Shown piece by piece: positions 23,894 to 34,093 of a stretch of 64,000 nt of DNA (position 1 is its first letter; every line of letters starts with the position of its first letter). The stretch is taken from the NCBI RefSeq assembly GCF_900102635.1, contig NZ_FMZQ01000001.1:682001-746000 (forward strand), in the 5' to 3' direction. This DNA is from Ectopseudomonas chengduensis (GTDB taxonomy: Bacteria > Pseudomonadota > Gammaproteobacteria > Pseudomonadales > Pseudomonadaceae). Under the pieces are notes generated by a model. The model did not search any database and was not told where the DNA came from. It was given only the letters and a program-made list of their open reading frames with translations. The position numbers were made by a program, and so were the translations under genes.

Positions 23894-25048
23894 ATGCCGC
23901 GCCCCTTCAGCCGTTTACCCGAGCCCCTGGCTTTCATTCGCCATTTCACTCCCAGCTGGTTCGCCGTGACCATGGGCACCGGTGTGCTGGCGTTGGTGAT
24001 CGCTCATCTACCCTGGCCTTTGCCGGGATTGCCGATGCTTGCCGAGGGGCTGTGGTTTGTCGCAGTCGGTCTGTTCGCGCTGTTCAGCCTGCTGTTTCTG
24101 CTGCGCCTGGCGCTGTTTCGCGAAACCATCTGGCCGATGTTGCTGCATCCGGTGCAGTCCATGTTCCTTGGCGCCATTCCCATGGGCCTGGCGGTGCTGA
24201 TCAAGGGCTTGCTGTTATTCGGTGTGCCGCGCTGGGGCGAAGGGATTTACGCGCTGGCCCATGCGCTGTGGTGGCTGGATGCGGCGCTGGCGCTGCTCGG
24301 CGCCTTGTTTGTGCCTTATCTGATGTTCACCCGCCAGCATCATGCGCTGGAGAAACTCACCGCGGTCTGGCTGCTACCTATCGTCGCACCGGAGGTCGCC
24401 GCCAGCACGGCAGGGGCGCTGGCGCCGCATCTGGCGGCCGAGGCGGCGCAACAGTTGCTGGTCGCCGGTTTCGTGCTCTGGGGATTGTCGCTGTCGCTGG
24501 CGTTCTCGCTGATCACTCTGGTGTTGCTGCGCCTGGCCCTGCACAAATTGCCGGATACCGATTTCGCCGCCACCAGCTGGCTGCCGCTGGGGCCGCTGGC
24601 TACCGGCTGTCTGGGCTTGCTCAGCATGGGCCAGGCGGCACCGCTGGCTTTTGCCGGTACGCCGCTGGTCAGCGCCGCCGAGCTGGCGCGGGATCTCGGC
24701 CTGATCGGCGGCCTGGCCTTGTGGGGCGCTGGGCTGTGGTGGCTGGTGATCGCCACACTGTTCACCCGCCACTACATCCGCGACAACATGCCGTTCAACC
24801 TCGGCTGGTGGGGTTTTACCTTTCCGCTGGGGGTATTCGCCCTGGCCACCTTCGAGCTGCAGGCCGTGACCGGTTTGAGCCTGTTCACCTTCATCGGTCT
24901 GCTGCTGGCGGTGCAACTGGCGGCGGTCTGGACGCTGGTGTTCAGTCGCACGCTCGCCGGCGTCTGGCATGGCGAGTTGTTTCAGGCACCGTGTCTGGGC
25001 GGACCGGGCAGCCCGGCGGTGAGCGTTCTGAGCGAGCAGGCGGGCTGA
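23894..25048 (+). CDS. TDT/SLAC1-family anion transporter (possible sulfite exporter)
   Basis: 384-residue integral membrane protein with about ten transmembrane helices. The N-terminal [21 protein letters not shown] is the signature of the tellurite-resistance/dicarboxylate transporter (SLAC1) fold, whose members include malate carriers, the yeast sulfite pump Ssu1 and TehA. The start at 23894 ([14 protein letters not shown]) places the signature near the N-terminus as in relatives; an upstream ATG at 23837 overlaps the candidate operator. The neighbouring CysL/YeiE-like LysR gene hints at sulfite or another small anion. Substrate is not proven. Confidence 0.82.
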   Translation: MPRPFSRLPEPLAFIRHFTPSWFAVTMGTGVLALVIAHLPWPLPGLPMLAEGLWFVAVGLFALFSLLFLLRLALFRETIWPMLLHPVQSMFLGAIPMGLAVLIKGLLLFGVPRWGEGIYALAHALWWLDAALALLGALFVPYLMFTRQHHALEKLTAVWLLPIVAPEVAASTAGALAPHLAAEAAQQLLVAGFVLWGLSLSLAFSLITLVLLRLALHKLPDTDFAATSWLPLGPLATGCLGLLSMGQAAPLAFAGTPLVSAAELARDLGLIGGLALWGAGLWWLVIATLFTRHYIRDNMPFNLGWWGFTFPLGVFALATFELQAVTGLSLFTFIGLLLAVQLAAVWTLVFSRTLAGVWHGELFQAPCLGGPGSPAVSVLSEQAG

Positions 25049-25157
25049 TTTGGTCTCTACGACCATCTGTCATTGCCCCATGGGGGCCGGCTGGGCGAAA
25101 ATAGGCGTCTTTTTTCGCCCCCTTCATTCAGAAGCAGCCCCCGTAGGAGATTCAGCG

Positions 25158-27158
25158 ATGCCCAGCCGTCGTGAGCGAGCCAATGCCATTCGTGCCCTGA
25201 GCATGGATGCCGTGCAGAAAGCCAACAGCGGCCACCCCGGTGCCCCCATGGGTATGGCGGACATCGCCGAAGTGCTGTGGCGCGACTACCTCAAGCACAA
25301 CCCGAGCAACCCGAACTTCGCCGATCGTGACCGCTTCGTGCTGTCCAACGGTCATGGCTCGATGCTGATCTATTCGCTGCTGCACCTGACTGGTTACGAC
25401 CTCGGCATCGAAGACCTCAAGCAGTTCCGCCAGCTGCACAGCCGTACCCCGGGCCACCCGGAATACGGTTACACCCCGGGTGTCGAGACCACCACCGGCC
25501 CGCTCGGCCAGGGCATCGCCAACGCCGTCGGCTTCGCCATCGCCGAGAAGGTGCTGGGCGCGCAGTTCAACCGTGAAGGCCACAACATCGTCGACCACAA
25601 CACCTATGTGTTCCTCGGCGACGGCTGCATGATGGAAGGCATTTCCCACGAAGTCTGCTCGCTGGCCGGCACCCTGGGCCTGGGCAAACTGATCGCTTTC
25701 TACGACGACAACGGCATCTCCATCGACGGTGAAGTCGAGGGCTGGTTCACCGACGACACGCCGAAGCGCTTCGAAGCCTACGGCTGGCAGGTGATTCGCA
25801 ACGTCGACGGCCACGACGCCGAAGAGATCAAGATGGCCATCGAGACCGCGCGCAAGAGCGTGGAACAGCCGACCCTGATCTGCTGCAAGACCACCATCGG
25901 TTTTGGTTCGCCGAACAAGCAGGGCAAGGAAGAGTGCCACGGTGCGCCGCTGGGCAACGACGAAATCGCCCTGACCCGTGCCGCGCTGGGCTGGAACCAT
26001 GGCCCGTTCGAAATCCCGGCCGAGATCTACGCCGAGTGGGACGCCAAGGCCGCCGGTGCTGCCGCCGAAGCCGCCTGGAACGACAAGTTCGCCGCTTACG
26101 CCGCTGCCCATCCCGAGCTGGCTGCCGAGTTCAAGCGCCGTATCGCCGGTGAACTGCCGGCCGATTTCGCCGAGAAGGCCGCTGCCTACATCAAGGATGT
26201 CGCCGAGAAGGGCGAGACCATCGCCAGCCGCAAGGCCAGCCAGAACGCGCTGAATGCCTTCGGCCCGCTGCTGCCGGAGTTCCTTGGTGGTTCGGCCGAC
26301 CTGGCCGGCTCCAACCTGACCCTGTGGAAGGGCTGCAAGGGCGTCTCCGCTGAAGACGCGTCCGGCAACTACATGTTCTACGGCGTGCGCGAGTTCGGCA
26401 TGAGCGCGATCATGAACGGTATCGCCCTGCACGGCGGTTTCGTGCCGTACGGCGCGACCTTCCTGATCTTCATGGAATACGCGCGCAACGCCGTGCGCAT
26501 GTCCGCGCTGATGAAGAAGCGCGTGCTGTACGTGTTCACCCACGACTCCATCGGCCTCGGCGAAGACGGCCCGACCCACCAGCCGATCGAGCAGCTGGCC
26601 AGCCTGCGTGGCACGCCGAACCTCGACACCTGGCGCCCGGCCGATGCCGTGGAGTCCGCCGTGGCCTGGAAGTACGCCATCGAGCGCGCCGACGGTCCGA
26701 GCGCCCTGGTGTTCAGCCGTCAGAACCTGCCGCACCAGCCGCGTGATGCCCAGCAGCTGGCTGACATCGCGCGCGGTGGCTACGTGCTCAAGGACAGCGT
26801 CGGCGAGCCGGAGCTGATCCTGATCGCCACCGGTTCGGAAGTCGGTCTGGCCGTGGCCGCGTACGACAAACTGACCGCCGCCGGACATAAAGTTCGCGTG
26901 GTATCGATGCCGTCCACCAGCGTGTTCGACGCTCAGGACGCCGGCTACAAGCAGGACGTGCTGCCGCTGCAGGTCGGTGCGCGCATCGCCATCGAGGCCT
27001 CGCACGCCGACTACTGGTACAAGTACGTGGGCCTGGAAGGTCGCATCATCGGCATGACCAGCTTCGGCGAGTCGGCCCCGGCGCCGGCCCTGTTCGAGCA
27101 CTTCGGCTTCACCGTCGACAACATCGTCGCCACTGCCGAAGAACTGCTGGACGCCTGA
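25158..27158 (+). CDS. tktA: Transketolase
   Basis: 666-residue thiamine-diphosphate enzyme that moves two-carbon ketol units in the pentose phosphate pathway. Typical features are [33 protein letters not shown], the ThDP/Mg site [19 protein letters not shown], and [19 protein letters not shown] in the pyrimidine domain. An AGGAGA ribosome site 7 bases ahead fixes the ATG at 25158. It starts a same-strand run tktA-epd-pgk-lipoproteins-fba linking the pentose phosphate pathway to lower glycolysis. Confidence 0.97.
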   Translation: MPSRRERANAIRALSMDAVQKANSGHPGAPMGMADIAEVLWRDYLKHNPSNPNFADRDRFVLSNGHGSMLIYSLLHLTGYDLGIEDLKQFRQLHSRTPGHPEYGYTPGVETTTGPLGQGIANAVGFAIAEKVLGAQFNREGHNIVDHNTYVFLGDGCMMEGISHEVCSLAGTLGLGKLIAFYDDNGISIDGEVEGWFTDDTPKRFEAYGWQVIRNVDGHDAEEIKMAIETARKSVEQPTLICCKTTIGFGSPNKQGKEECHGAPLGNDEIALTRAALGWNHGPFEIPAEIYAEWDAKAAGAAAEAAWNDKFAAYAAAHPELAAEFKRRIAGELPADFAEKAAAYIKDVAEKGETIASRKASQNALNAFGPLLPEFLGGSADLAGSNLTLWKGCKGVSAEDASGNYMFYGVREFGMSAIMNGIALHGGFVPYGATFLIFMEYARNAVRMSALMKKRVLYVFTHDSIGLGEDGPTHQPIEQLASLRGTPNLDTWRPADAVESAVAWKYAIERADGPSALVFSRQNLPHQPRDAQQLADIARGGYVLKDSVGEPELILIATGSEVGLAVAAYDKLTAAGHKVRVVSMPSTSVFDAQDAGYKQDVLPLQVGARIAIEASHADYWYKYVGLEGRIIGMTSFGESAPAPALFEHFGFTVDNIVATAEELLDA

Positions 27159-27170
27159 GTTGAGAACGAC

Positions 27171-27259
27171 GCTGTAGCGGTGGATCGGGGCGCGTAACTG
27201 GCGCCCTGTTCATCCACCGTTACAGCGCCCGGTGGATCGATGAAGCGCGATCCACCCTA
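27171..27259 (+). repeat. Intergenic repeat between tktA and epd
   Basis: Two hairpins: GCTGTAGCGGTGGAT (27171-27185) against ATCCACCGTTACAGC with one mismatch, then GGTGGATCG (27231-27239) against CGATCCACC (27248-27256) followed by CTAG. It shares the GGTGGAT core with the sahH-metF spacer element. Possible mRNA 3' stabiliser or insulator. Confidence 0.7.
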
Positions 27260-27278
27260 GGTTCATACGAGACCTCTT

Positions 27279-28346
27279 ATGTCCAATCGCCCCTATCGTG
27301 TCGCCCTCAACGGTTATGGCCGCATCGGCCGTTGCGTGCTGCGCGCGCTGCACGAGCGTGGCAATTCAGCGAGCCTGGAAATCGTCGCGCTGAACGACCT
27401 GGCCGATCAGGCCAGCATCGAATATCTGACCCGCTTCGACTCCACCCACGGGCGCTTTCCCGGCGAGGTGAAGGTCGATGGCGACTGCCTGCACATCAAC
27501 GGCGACTGCGTGAAGGTGCTGCGCCAGAGCGAGCCTGAGGCCATTGACTGGGCAGCGCTGGACATCGATCTGCTGCTCGAGTGCTCCGGGCAGTACGTCA
27601 CCCGTGCCGAGGCGCAACGCTTCATCGAAGCCGGTGCGCCGCGCGTGCTGCTGTCGCAGCCGATGGCCAGCGAGGCGGATATCGACGCCACCGTGGTTTA
27701 CGGGGTCAATCAGCAGTGCCTGAGCGGTGCCGAGCGTCTGGTGTCGAATGCGTCCTGTACCACCAACTGCGGCGTTCCGCTGTTGAAACTTCTCGATGAG
27801 GTGGTGGGGCTGGAGTACGTCTCCATTACCACCATCCATTCGGCGATGAACGACCAACCAGTGATCGATGCCTATCACCACGAAGACCTGCGCCGTACGC
27901 GCTCGGCCTTCCAGTCGGTGATCCCGGTGTCCACTGGTCTGGCGCGGGGTATCGAGCGTCTGCTGCCGGAACTGGCCGGGCGTATCCAGGCCAAGGCCAT
28001 CCGCGTGCCGACGGTCAACGTCTCGTGCCTGGACATCACCCTGCAGACTGCGCGCGACACCTCCGCAGAAGAGATCAACCGCGTGTTGCGTCAGGCGGCG
28101 GAAAGTGGCCCGCTCAAGGGGCTGCTGGCCTACACCGAGCTGCCGCACGCCAGCTGCGACTTCAACCACGACCCGCATTCGGCCATCGTCGATGGCAGCC
28201 AGACCCGCGTGTCCGGCCCGCGCCTGGTCAACCTGCTGGCCTGGTTCGACAACGAGTGGGGGTTTGCCAATCGTATGCTCGATGTCGCCGAACATTTTCT
28301 CGCTGTATCCACTTCCCCTGTACAACCAGCCTTTGTGAAGGACTGA
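27279..28346 (+). CDS. epd: D-erythrose-4-phosphate dehydrogenase
   Basis: 355-residue GAPDH-like enzyme that oxidises erythrose 4-phosphate to 4-phosphoerythronate for pyridoxal phosphate synthesis. NAD motif GYGRIG at 12-17, catalytic Cys160 in SNASCTTNC, and the C-terminal WFDNEWGFANRMLD. The epd rather than gap assignment rests on the epd-pgk-fba order and on sequence features such as TRFDSTHGRF and STGLARGIERLLPEL. It ends 3 bases before pgk. Confidence 0.92.
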   Translation: MSNRPYRVALNGYGRIGRCVLRALHERGNSASLEIVALNDLADQASIEYLTRFDSTHGRFPGEVKVDGDCLHINGDCVKVLRQSEPEAIDWAALDIDLLLECSGQYVTRAEAQRFIEAGAPRVLLSQPMASEADIDATVVYGVNQQCLSGAERLVSNASCTTNCGVPLLKLLDEVVGLEYVSITTIHSAMNDQPVIDAYHHEDLRRTRSAFQSVIPVSTGLARGIERLLPELAGRIQAKAIRVPTVNVSCLDITLQTARDTSAEEINRVLRQAAESGPLKGLLAYTELPHASCDFNHDPHSAIVDGSQTRVSGPRLVNLLAWFDNEWGFANRMLDVAEHFLAVSTSPVQPAFVKD

Positions 28347-28349
28347 TCC

Positions 28350-29510
28350 ATGACCGTTCTGAAGATGACCGACCTCGACCTCGCTGGTAAGCGCGTGTTG
28401 ATCCGCGAAGACCTCAACGTCCCGGTGAAGGGCGGTGTGGTCAAGAGCGACGCGCGTATCCTCGCCTCCTTGCCGACCATCAAGCTGGCGCTGGAGAAGG
28501 GCGCTGCCGTGCTGGTCTGCTCGCACCTGGGCCGCCCGGAAGAGGGCATCTACAGCGAGGAAGACAGCCTGGCGCCGGTCGCCGCCTACCTGAGCAAGGC
28601 GCTCGGCCGCGACGTGCCGCTGGTCAAGGACTATCTCGGTGGTGTCGAGGTCAAGGCCGGCGAGCTGGTGCTGCTGGAGAACGTGCGCTTCAACAAGGGC
28701 GAGAAGAAGAACACTGACGAACTGGCCCAGCAGTACGCTGCCCTGTGCGACGTGTTCGTGATGGACGCCTTCGGTACCGCTCACCGCGCCCAGGGTTCGA
28801 CCCATGGCGTGGCCAAGTTCGCCCAGGTCGCCTGCGCCGGCCCGCTGCTGGCTGCCGAGCTGGATGCGCTGGGCAAGGCCCTGGACAAGCCGGCGCGGCC
28901 GATGCTGGCCATCGTCGCCGGCTCCAAGGTGTCGACCAAGCTCGACGTGCTCAACTCCCTGGCCGATATCTGCGACTCGCTGATCGTCGGCGGCGGCATC
29001 GCCAACACCTTCCTCGCTGCTGCCGGCCTGCCGGTGGGCAAATCGCTGTACGAGGCTGATCTGGTCGACACCGCCAAGGCCATCGCGGCCAAGGTCAGCG
29101 TACCGCTGCCGGTTGACGTGGTGGTGGCCAAGGAATTCGCCGAATCGGCCTCCGCCACCGTCAAGGCGGTCAAGGACGTGGCTGAAGACGACATGATCCT
29201 CGACATCGGCCCGCAGACTGCGGCGATGTTTGCCGAGATGCTCAAGGCTTCGCAGACCATCCTGTGGAACGGCCCGGTCGGCGTGTTCGAGTTCGACCAG
29301 TTCGGCAACGGCACCAAGGCCCTGGCCTTGGCCATCGCTGAAAGCCCGGCGTTCTCCATTGCTGGCGGTGGCGACACCCTGGCGGCCATCGACAAATACG
29401 GCGTGGCCGAGAAGATTTCCTACATTTCCACTGGCGGCGGCGCTTTCCTCGAGTTCGTCGAAGGCAAGGTGCTGCCGGCCGTGCAAGCGCTGGAGCAACG
29501 CGCGCAATAA
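28350..29510 (+). CDS. pgk: Phosphoglycerate kinase
   Basis: 386-residue glycolytic kinase interconverting 1,3-bisphosphoglycerate and 3-phosphoglycerate with ATP formation. Seen are [14 protein letters not shown] near the N-terminus, SHLGRPEEG, the hinge and nucleotide loop [10 protein letters not shown], and the C-terminal [13 protein letters not shown] plus [13 protein letters not shown]. It starts 3 bases after the epd stop, so the two are one operon. Confidence 0.97.
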   Translation: MTVLKMTDLDLAGKRVLIREDLNVPVKGGVVKSDARILASLPTIKLALEKGAAVLVCSHLGRPEEGIYSEEDSLAPVAAYLSKALGRDVPLVKDYLGGVEVKAGELVLLENVRFNKGEKKNTDELAQQYAALCDVFVMDAFGTAHRAQGSTHGVAKFAQVACAGPLLAAELDALGKALDKPARPMLAIVAGSKVSTKLDVLNSLADICDSLIVGGGIANTFLAAAGLPVGKSLYEADLVDTAKAIAAKVSVPLPVDVVVAKEFAESASATVKAVKDVAEDDMILDIGPQTAAMFAEMLKASQTILWNGPVGVFEFDQFGNGTKALALAIAESPAFSIAGGGDTLAAIDKYGVAEKISYISTGGGAFLEFVEGKVLPAVQALEQRAQ

Positions 29511-29613
29511 ACACCGGCTAGGGTGAGGGAGAGTCCTTCACCCGCCGCGGATTAAACCCTGACGTGAACGGGTGGTCTGTAGAAAACCGGATCATCGTAC
29601 AAGGAGTCATGTC

Positions 29614-29799
29614 ATGGACAAGTTAGCCGCATTGAGCGTGATTGGTATGTTGCTGGCCGGTTGTGCCGGCGCAGGAAGGGAGGCGGCCTGCGAGGTATTC
29701 AGCCCGGCGCAGATCGAAACCCCGACCACTCAGGATGATCAGCGTGTCGAGCAAAGCAGTGGTCAACCCACTGGCGCGGCACCGGAACAGCGTTGCTGA
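29614..29799 (+). CDS. Small lipoprotein of unknown function
   Basis: 61-residue predicted lipoprotein: MDKLAALSVIGMLLAGC with lipobox LAGC, then a short hydrophilic tail with two more cysteines (AACEVF and the terminal RC). An AAGGAG ribosome site lies 7 bases before the ATG at 29614. It sits between pgk and fba with a second lipoprotein gene 12 bases later, so it is probably co-expressed. No recognised domain. Confidence 0.7.
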   Translation: MDKLAALSVIGMLLAGCAGAGREAACEVFSPAQIETPTTQDDQRVEQSSGQPTGAAPEQRC

Positions 29800-29811
29800 C
29801 GAGGAGAGGCA

Positions 29812-30138
29812 ATGAGCGGAATCAGACTGGCGGGGCTTGCTGTCGCCGCCACGTTGTTGGCGGCCTGCAGCAGCCAGCCGGCGGCGCCGGAGCAATGGAA
29901 TCGCTGGGTATGCGACAGCCAGACCGAAGTGCTGTGGCGCTTCGCCAACGGCAGCGTCGACCAGGTGGATGTGCGCCTGGGCGGTGACGACATCGTCTAT
30001 CGTCTGACTCAGGAGCCGGCAGGATCTGGCGCGCTGTACAGTGACGGGCGTCTGTCCTTCCACACCAAGGGTGAGGAAGGCCTGGTCTACTGGACGGCGA
30101 CCGATGACCTGATAGGCCGCGGCTGCAAGGCCCCGTAA
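29812..30138 (+). CDS. MliC-family lipoprotein (C-type lysozyme inhibitor fold)
   Basis: 108-residue lipoprotein with lipobox LAAC at residues 16-19. The mature part WVCDSQTEVLWRFANGSVDQ, then SGALYSDGRLSFHTKGEEGLVYW and GRGCKAP, follows the MliC/COG3895 pattern: two cysteines enclosing an eight-strand barrel, and the SGxxY...KG motif that plugs the lysozyme active site. It may protect against host lysozyme or have another periplasmic role. It lies between glycolytic genes, 12 bases after another lipoprotein gene. Confidence 0.82.
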   Translation: MSGIRLAGLAVAATLLAACSSQPAAPEQWNRWVCDSQTEVLWRFANGSVDQVDVRLGGDDIVYRLTQEPAGSGALYSDGRLSFHTKGEEGLVYWTATDDLIGRGCKAP

Positions 30139-30261
30139 CATCCTCGGCGACGCCGAGACAAGAGCTGTGGGCATGCCCGAGCTTCAGGAAACTTGAACAA
30201 CGCCTGCCCCTGCGGCAGGCTTGCACGATTAACGACCTCCAAACCGGGAGACAGAAACACC

Positions 30262-31326
30262 ATGGCACTTATCAGCATGCGCCAGATGCTCGACCACGCC
30301 GCCGAATTCGGCTACGGCGTGCCGGCCTTCAACGTCAACAACCTCGAGCAGATGCGCGCCATCATGGAAGCCGCCGACAAGACCGATTCGCCGGTCATCG
30401 TCCAGGCCTCCGCTGGTGCCCGCAAGTACGCCGGTGCGCCTTTCCTGCGCCACCTGATCCTGGCTGCCATCGAAGAATTCCCGCACATCCCGGTGTGCAT
30501 GCACCAGGACCACGGCACCAGCCCTGACGTGTGCCAGCGCTCCATCCAGCTGGGCTTTTCCTCGGTGATGATGGACGGCTCGCTCAAGGAAGACGGCAAG
30601 ACCCCGGCCGACTACGACTACAACGTCCGCGTAACCCAGCAGACCGTGGCCTTCGCCCACGCCTGCGGCGTGTCCGTGGAAGGCGAGCTGGGTTGCCTGG
30701 GTAGCCTGGAAACCGGTATGGCCGGTGAAGAAGACGGCGTCGGCGCCGAGGGCGTGCTGGATCACAGCCAACTGCTGACCGACCCGGAGGAAGCCGCTGA
30801 CTTCGTCAAGCGCACCCAGGTCGATGCCCTGGCGATTGCCATCGGCACCAGCCACGGCGCCTACAAGTTCACCAAGCCGCCGACCGGCGACGTGCTGTCG
30901 ATCGAGCGTATCAAGGAAATCCACAAGCGCATCCCCAACACCCACCTGGTGATGCACGGTTCTTCCTCCGTGCCGCAGGAATGGCTGAAGGTGATCAACG
31001 AGTTCGGCGGTGACATCAAGGAAACCTACGGTGTGCCGGTCGAGGAAATCGTCGAAGGCATCAAGCACGGCGTGCGCAAGGTCAACATCGACACCGACCT
31101 GCGTCTGGCCTCCACCGGTGCCATCCGCCGCATGATGGCCGAGCACCCGAGCGAGTTCGACCCGCGCAAGTTCTTCGCCAAGACCATCGTCGCCATGCGT
31201 GACATCTGCATCGCTCGCTACGAAGCCTTCGGCACTGCCGGTAACGCCTCCAAGATCAAACCGATCTCCCTGGAAGGTATGTACCAGCGCTATGCCAGCG
31301 GCGAGCTGAACGCCAAGGTCAACTGA
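30262..31326 (+). CDS. fba: Class II fructose-1,6-bisphosphate aldolase
   Basis: 354-residue zinc-dependent aldolase, of the longer class II subtype also found in Calvin-cycle operons. Seen are [17 protein letters not shown], the zinc-site [20 protein letters not shown], and [16 protein letters not shown]. The ATG at 30262 has a GGGAG ribosome site; the frame upstream to 30193 is not supported. It closes the tktA-to-fba run and is followed by an intrinsic terminator. Confidence 0.96.
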   Translation: MALISMRQMLDHAAEFGYGVPAFNVNNLEQMRAIMEAADKTDSPVIVQASAGARKYAGAPFLRHLILAAIEEFPHIPVCMHQDHGTSPDVCQRSIQLGFSSVMMDGSLKEDGKTPADYDYNVRVTQQTVAFAHACGVSVEGELGCLGSLETGMAGEEDGVGAEGVLDHSQLLTDPEEAADFVKRTQVDALAIAIGTSHGAYKFTKPPTGDVLSIERIKEIHKRIPNTHLVMHGSSSVPQEWLKVINEFGGDIKETYGVPVEEIVEGIKHGVRKVNIDTDLRLASTGAIRRMMAEHPSEFDPRKFFAKTIVAMRDICIARYEAFGTAGNASKIKPISLEGMYQRYASGELNAKVN

Positions 31327-31360
31327 TCCGGCGCGGGCCAACGCCCGCCTGGACCAGCCG

Positions 31361-31391
31361 AAAGCCGCGACTGCGCAAGCGTCGCGGCTTT
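31361..31391 (+). terminator. Intrinsic terminator after fba
   Basis: AAAGCCGCGAC (31361-31371), a 9-base loop and GTCGCGGCTTT (31381-31391) followed by TTC: an 11-bp perfect stem with a T run. The A run on the left makes it usable for the convergent lyase gene too. Confidence 0.93.
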
Positions 31392-31412
31392 TTCATGCCT
31401 GGCGTTTGCGGC

Positions 31413-32102
31413 TCAGGGCGCTGTGCTGAGCAACGCGCGATGCTCGATGCTCAGCTGGTCGAAGCGCGCAGCGCCGGCTTCGGTCTCGTAGCCGGTGTTG
31501 TCCTGGGTGTAGACGCCGGCCTTGAAGTACAGCGGTTTGGCCGCCCAGGAGGAGTCCAGGCGGGTGCTCCAGTTGGTCCTGTCGAGCTGGATCGCCAGGG
31601 TGCCGTCGGGCTTCAGGTTGATCGCATAGCTGAACGCCTGATTGAGCACGATGCCACTGGCCACGGTTACTGTCTGAATCTCGGCATTCGGCGTCATGCG
31701 TACCTTGGCGACAATGTTGCCGCTGGCGGTCTTGGTCTTGTACTGGTACTCCAGCTTGAGCAGCGGCAGCGAGCTCTTGTAGGCATGGATCTGGCCGATG
31801 ACGATCTTGCCGGTCGACGGCACCTGGCTGACGCTCAGCGCGGCGCGCAGGAAATGGTCGGCGCCGGGGTAGGTCCAGTTGCGCAGGCTGCCGTCGGCGT
31901 AGGTCTCGCGCAGTTCGCTGCGCGGATAGCTGGCACTTTCGGTGGTGGTGCCGTTGACCGGTGACCAGAAGAAGATGGCGCCATCTTTGGACTGGAAATA
32001 GTGATCCTGATAACCACCGGCCAGAACGCGGGTCTCGATGGTGGTCGCGGGGACGCCGACTGGAATGCTGAGGTTCCACATGGCGAGTTCGATCATGTTC
32101 AA
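31413..32102 (-). CDS. Alginate lyase, polysaccharide lyase family 7
   Basis: 229-residue PL7 enzyme that cleaves alginate by beta-elimination. All three family motifs are seen: RSELRE (61-66), QIH (104-106) and YFKAGVYTQ (192-200). The QIH form usually goes with activity towards guluronate-containing blocks. There is no signal peptide; the N-terminus is MNMIELAMWNLSIPVGVPAT. Length and motifs resemble P. aeruginosa PA1167. AGGAG lies 8 bases before the ATG. It stands alone, with no alginate transport or oligoalginate lyase genes nearby. Confidence 0.9.
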   Translation of the reverse strand: MNMIELAMWNLSIPVGVPATTIETRVLAGGYQDHYFQSKDGAIFFWSPVNGTTTESASYPRSELRETYADGSLRNWTYPGADHFLRAALSVSQVPSTGKIVIGQIHAYKSSLPLLKLEYQYKTKTASGNIVAKVRMTPNAEIQTVTVASGIVLNQAFSYAINLKPDGTLAIQLDRTNWSTRLDSSWAAKPLYFKAGVYTQDNTGYETEAGAARFDQLSIEHRALLSTAP

Positions 32103-32454
32103 AGCTCCTGAAAAACGGAAACTTCAGTCGGGGGCACATCTCATCCAGGAGTCAGTAACGGTTTACTTGGCGTTCCAGCGTGTGACACGCGAGCTAGAAG
32201 GGTGGCAGGGCTGCCTGTCACGAGCAGCGAGTGCGCTCGTGGCGCGCTTTATAACGGCAGTCGGGGCGAAAGCGTGACGACCGTATGTCGTTTTATTGGC
32301 GCCAATATAAAGTCGTTATCATTGGGCTTTCGATCCCCGCCGTTTTCGATCGCCCCAGGTTTGCCGCAGGTAAAACCCTGTAAAACACCTGGGGCATAAC
32401 GGTGGGTGGGGTGCGCCATAATTCGCGCACTGTCGTTCCGGGAAACTGCCCCCC
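32103..32454. other. 352-bp divergent spacer between the lyase gene and the membrane protein gene
   Basis: No gene is seen. It contains a stem-loop CACGAGC/GCTCGTG (32219-32241), and a perfect 12-bp palindrome ATTGGCGCCAAT (32295-32306) in an AT-rich stretch that could be an operator. Either divergent gene could use it. No convincing promoter pair can be named. Confidence 0.5.
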
Positions 32455-32931
32455 ATGTCCAGCAAGCCACGTCTGTTGCTCGCTTTCCTCCTCGCCGTGT
32501 TGCTGGCCTCGCTGCTTGCCTCGATCTTCCAGACCCAGACCAACCTCGCCGCCTTGCAGGCGCTCGGTGCACCGATGCCGCTGGATGTGCGCGTTGGCAC
32601 CACCTGCCTCGATCTGCTCGGTTTCGCGCCGACCTTCGCCCTGCTCAGTGCGCTGGGCTTTCTGTTCGCCCTGCCGCTGGCTGCCTGGTTGGCGCGGCGC
32701 ATGCCGTCGCTACGGTGGCTGATCTTCGTGCTGGCGGGCGCGGCAGCGATCTGGACGGCGCTGGCGCTGGCCAATGCGCTGGCACCGATGCCGACGCTGA
32801 TCGCCGCCGACCGCAGCCCGTTCGGCACGCTCGGGCTGATGGCCTGCGGCAGCGTCGGTGCGCTGCTGTTCGGTCTGCTCGGTCGGCGGGTGCGCTACCG
32901 GGCGCAGCCAACTTCTTCCGATTCTCTGTGA
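32455..32931 (+). CDS. Conserved hypothetical membrane protein
   Basis: 158 residues with four predicted transmembrane helices (about 7-25, 53-75, 85-105 and 122-142) and a charged C-terminal tail. I do not recognise the family. It ends 13 bases before the sugar dehydrogenase gene and is probably in the same operon, so it may help that enzyme's electron or substrate supply; this is inference from position only. Confidence 0.7.
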   Translation: MSSKPRLLLAFLLAVLLASLLASIFQTQTNLAALQALGAPMPLDVRVGTTCLDLLGFAPTFALLSALGFLFALPLAAWLARRMPSLRWLIFVLAGAAAIWTALALANALAPMPTLIAADRSPFGTLGLMACGSVGALLFGLLGRRVRYRAQPTSSDSL

Positions 32932-32944
32932 CAAGGCGTTGCCC

Positions 32945-34045
32945 ATGTTGAGAAGCACCCGCGCGTTGATGCTCTGCGCCCTGTTCGTCAGTACGCCGCT
33001 GCTGGCCCTGGATTACCGCATCGAAACCTTCAGCGAAGGGCTGGAGAATCCCTGGGCCGTGGCCTTCCTGCCGGACGGACGCATGCTGGTCACCGAGCGT
33101 GTCGGGCGACTGCGCATCATCGAAGCCGACGGCAGTGTCGATCCCGAGCCGTTGGCGGGCCTGCCCGAGGTCTTCATCGCTGCCCAGGCCGGGCTGATGG
33201 AAGTGGCGCTGGACCCGGACTACAGCGACAACCGCTGGCTTTACCTGACCTACGCGCACGGCTCGCTGGAGGCCAACAACACGCGTCTGGCGCGTGCCCG
33301 CCTGGTGGATGACGAACTGCACGACTTCGAAGTGCTGTTCACCGCCCAGCCGCTCAAGGCCGGTGCCGCGCATTACGGTGGGCGCATCGCCTTTCTCGCC
33401 GACAAGACCCTGGTGCTGACCCTGGGCGACGGTTTCGACTGGCGTGAAGAGGCGCAGAACCCGGCCAACCACCTGGGCAAGATCGTGCGTCTGAACCGTG
33501 ACGGCAGCGTACCGCAGGACAACCCGCTGATCGGCCAGGACGGCGCGGCGCCGGAGATCTACAGCCTCGGCCACCGCAACGTGCAGGGCATCTTCTTCGA
33601 TGCCGAGCACAATCGCCTGTACAGCCATGAGCACGGCCCACGCGGGGGTGACGAGCTCAACCTGATCGAGGCCGGCAACAACTATGGCTGGCCGCTGGCG
33701 ACCTTCGGTATCGATTACACCGGTGCGCGCGTCAGCCCCTACACCGAGCTGCCGGGGCTGACCGCGCCACTGCTGCACTGGACACCCTCGATAGCGCCGT
33801 CGAGCCTGACCCTGTATCGCGGCAAGTTGTTCCCCGAGTGGCAGGACGACCTGTTCGCGGCCACCCTGGCCGAGCGCAGCGTACGCCGCATCCGTGTGCG
33901 CGACGGCATGCTGGCCGGTGAGGAAATCCTCTTCGAAGAGCTGGGCGAGCGGATTCGCGATGTGCGCAGCGGGCCGGATGGTGCGCTCTATCTGCTCACC
34001 GATAACCCAGAGGGGCGTCTGCTGCGTGTGGTGCCCAGCGAGTAA
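32945..34045 (+). CDS. PQQ-dependent aldose sugar dehydrogenase (YliI-like)
   Basis: 366-residue periplasmic enzyme of the soluble glucose/sorbosone dehydrogenase fold. Signal peptide MLRSTRALMLCALFVSTPLLALD, then LENPWAVAFLPDGRMLVTERVGRLRII, GHRNVQG and HEHGPRGGDELNLIEAGNNYGWP, the motifs that hold PQQ and Ca2+ in the six-bladed propeller. It oxidises aldoses in the periplasm. The start at 32945 is fixed by the signal peptide. Confidence 0.9.
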   Translation: MLRSTRALMLCALFVSTPLLALDYRIETFSEGLENPWAVAFLPDGRMLVTERVGRLRIIEADGSVDPEPLAGLPEVFIAAQAGLMEVALDPDYSDNRWLYLTYAHGSLEANNTRLARARLVDDELHDFEVLFTAQPLKAGAAHYGGRIAFLADKTLVLTLGDGFDWREEAQNPANHLGKIVRLNRDGSVPQDNPLIGQDGAAPEIYSLGHRNVQGIFFDAEHNRLYSHEHGPRGGDELNLIEAGNNYGWPLATFGIDYTGARVSPYTELPGLTAPLLHWTPSIAPSSLTLYRGKLFPEWQDDLFAATLAERSVRRIRVRDGMLAGEEILFEELGERIRDVRSGPDGALYLLTDNPEGRLLRVVPSE

Positions 34046-34093
34046 TGCCGCATCCGTTACACTGGCGGTCCTGATGAATGTGGGATCGTAGCG

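Noticed and set aside
25152..27101. 649-codon open frame antisense to tktA
   Set aside because: Codon-bias shadow of transketolase; no ribosome site or recognisable domain.
27366..29507. 713-codon open frame antisense to epd and pgk
   Set aside because: Spans two unrelated genes and their junction on the other strand, so it cannot be a conserved protein.
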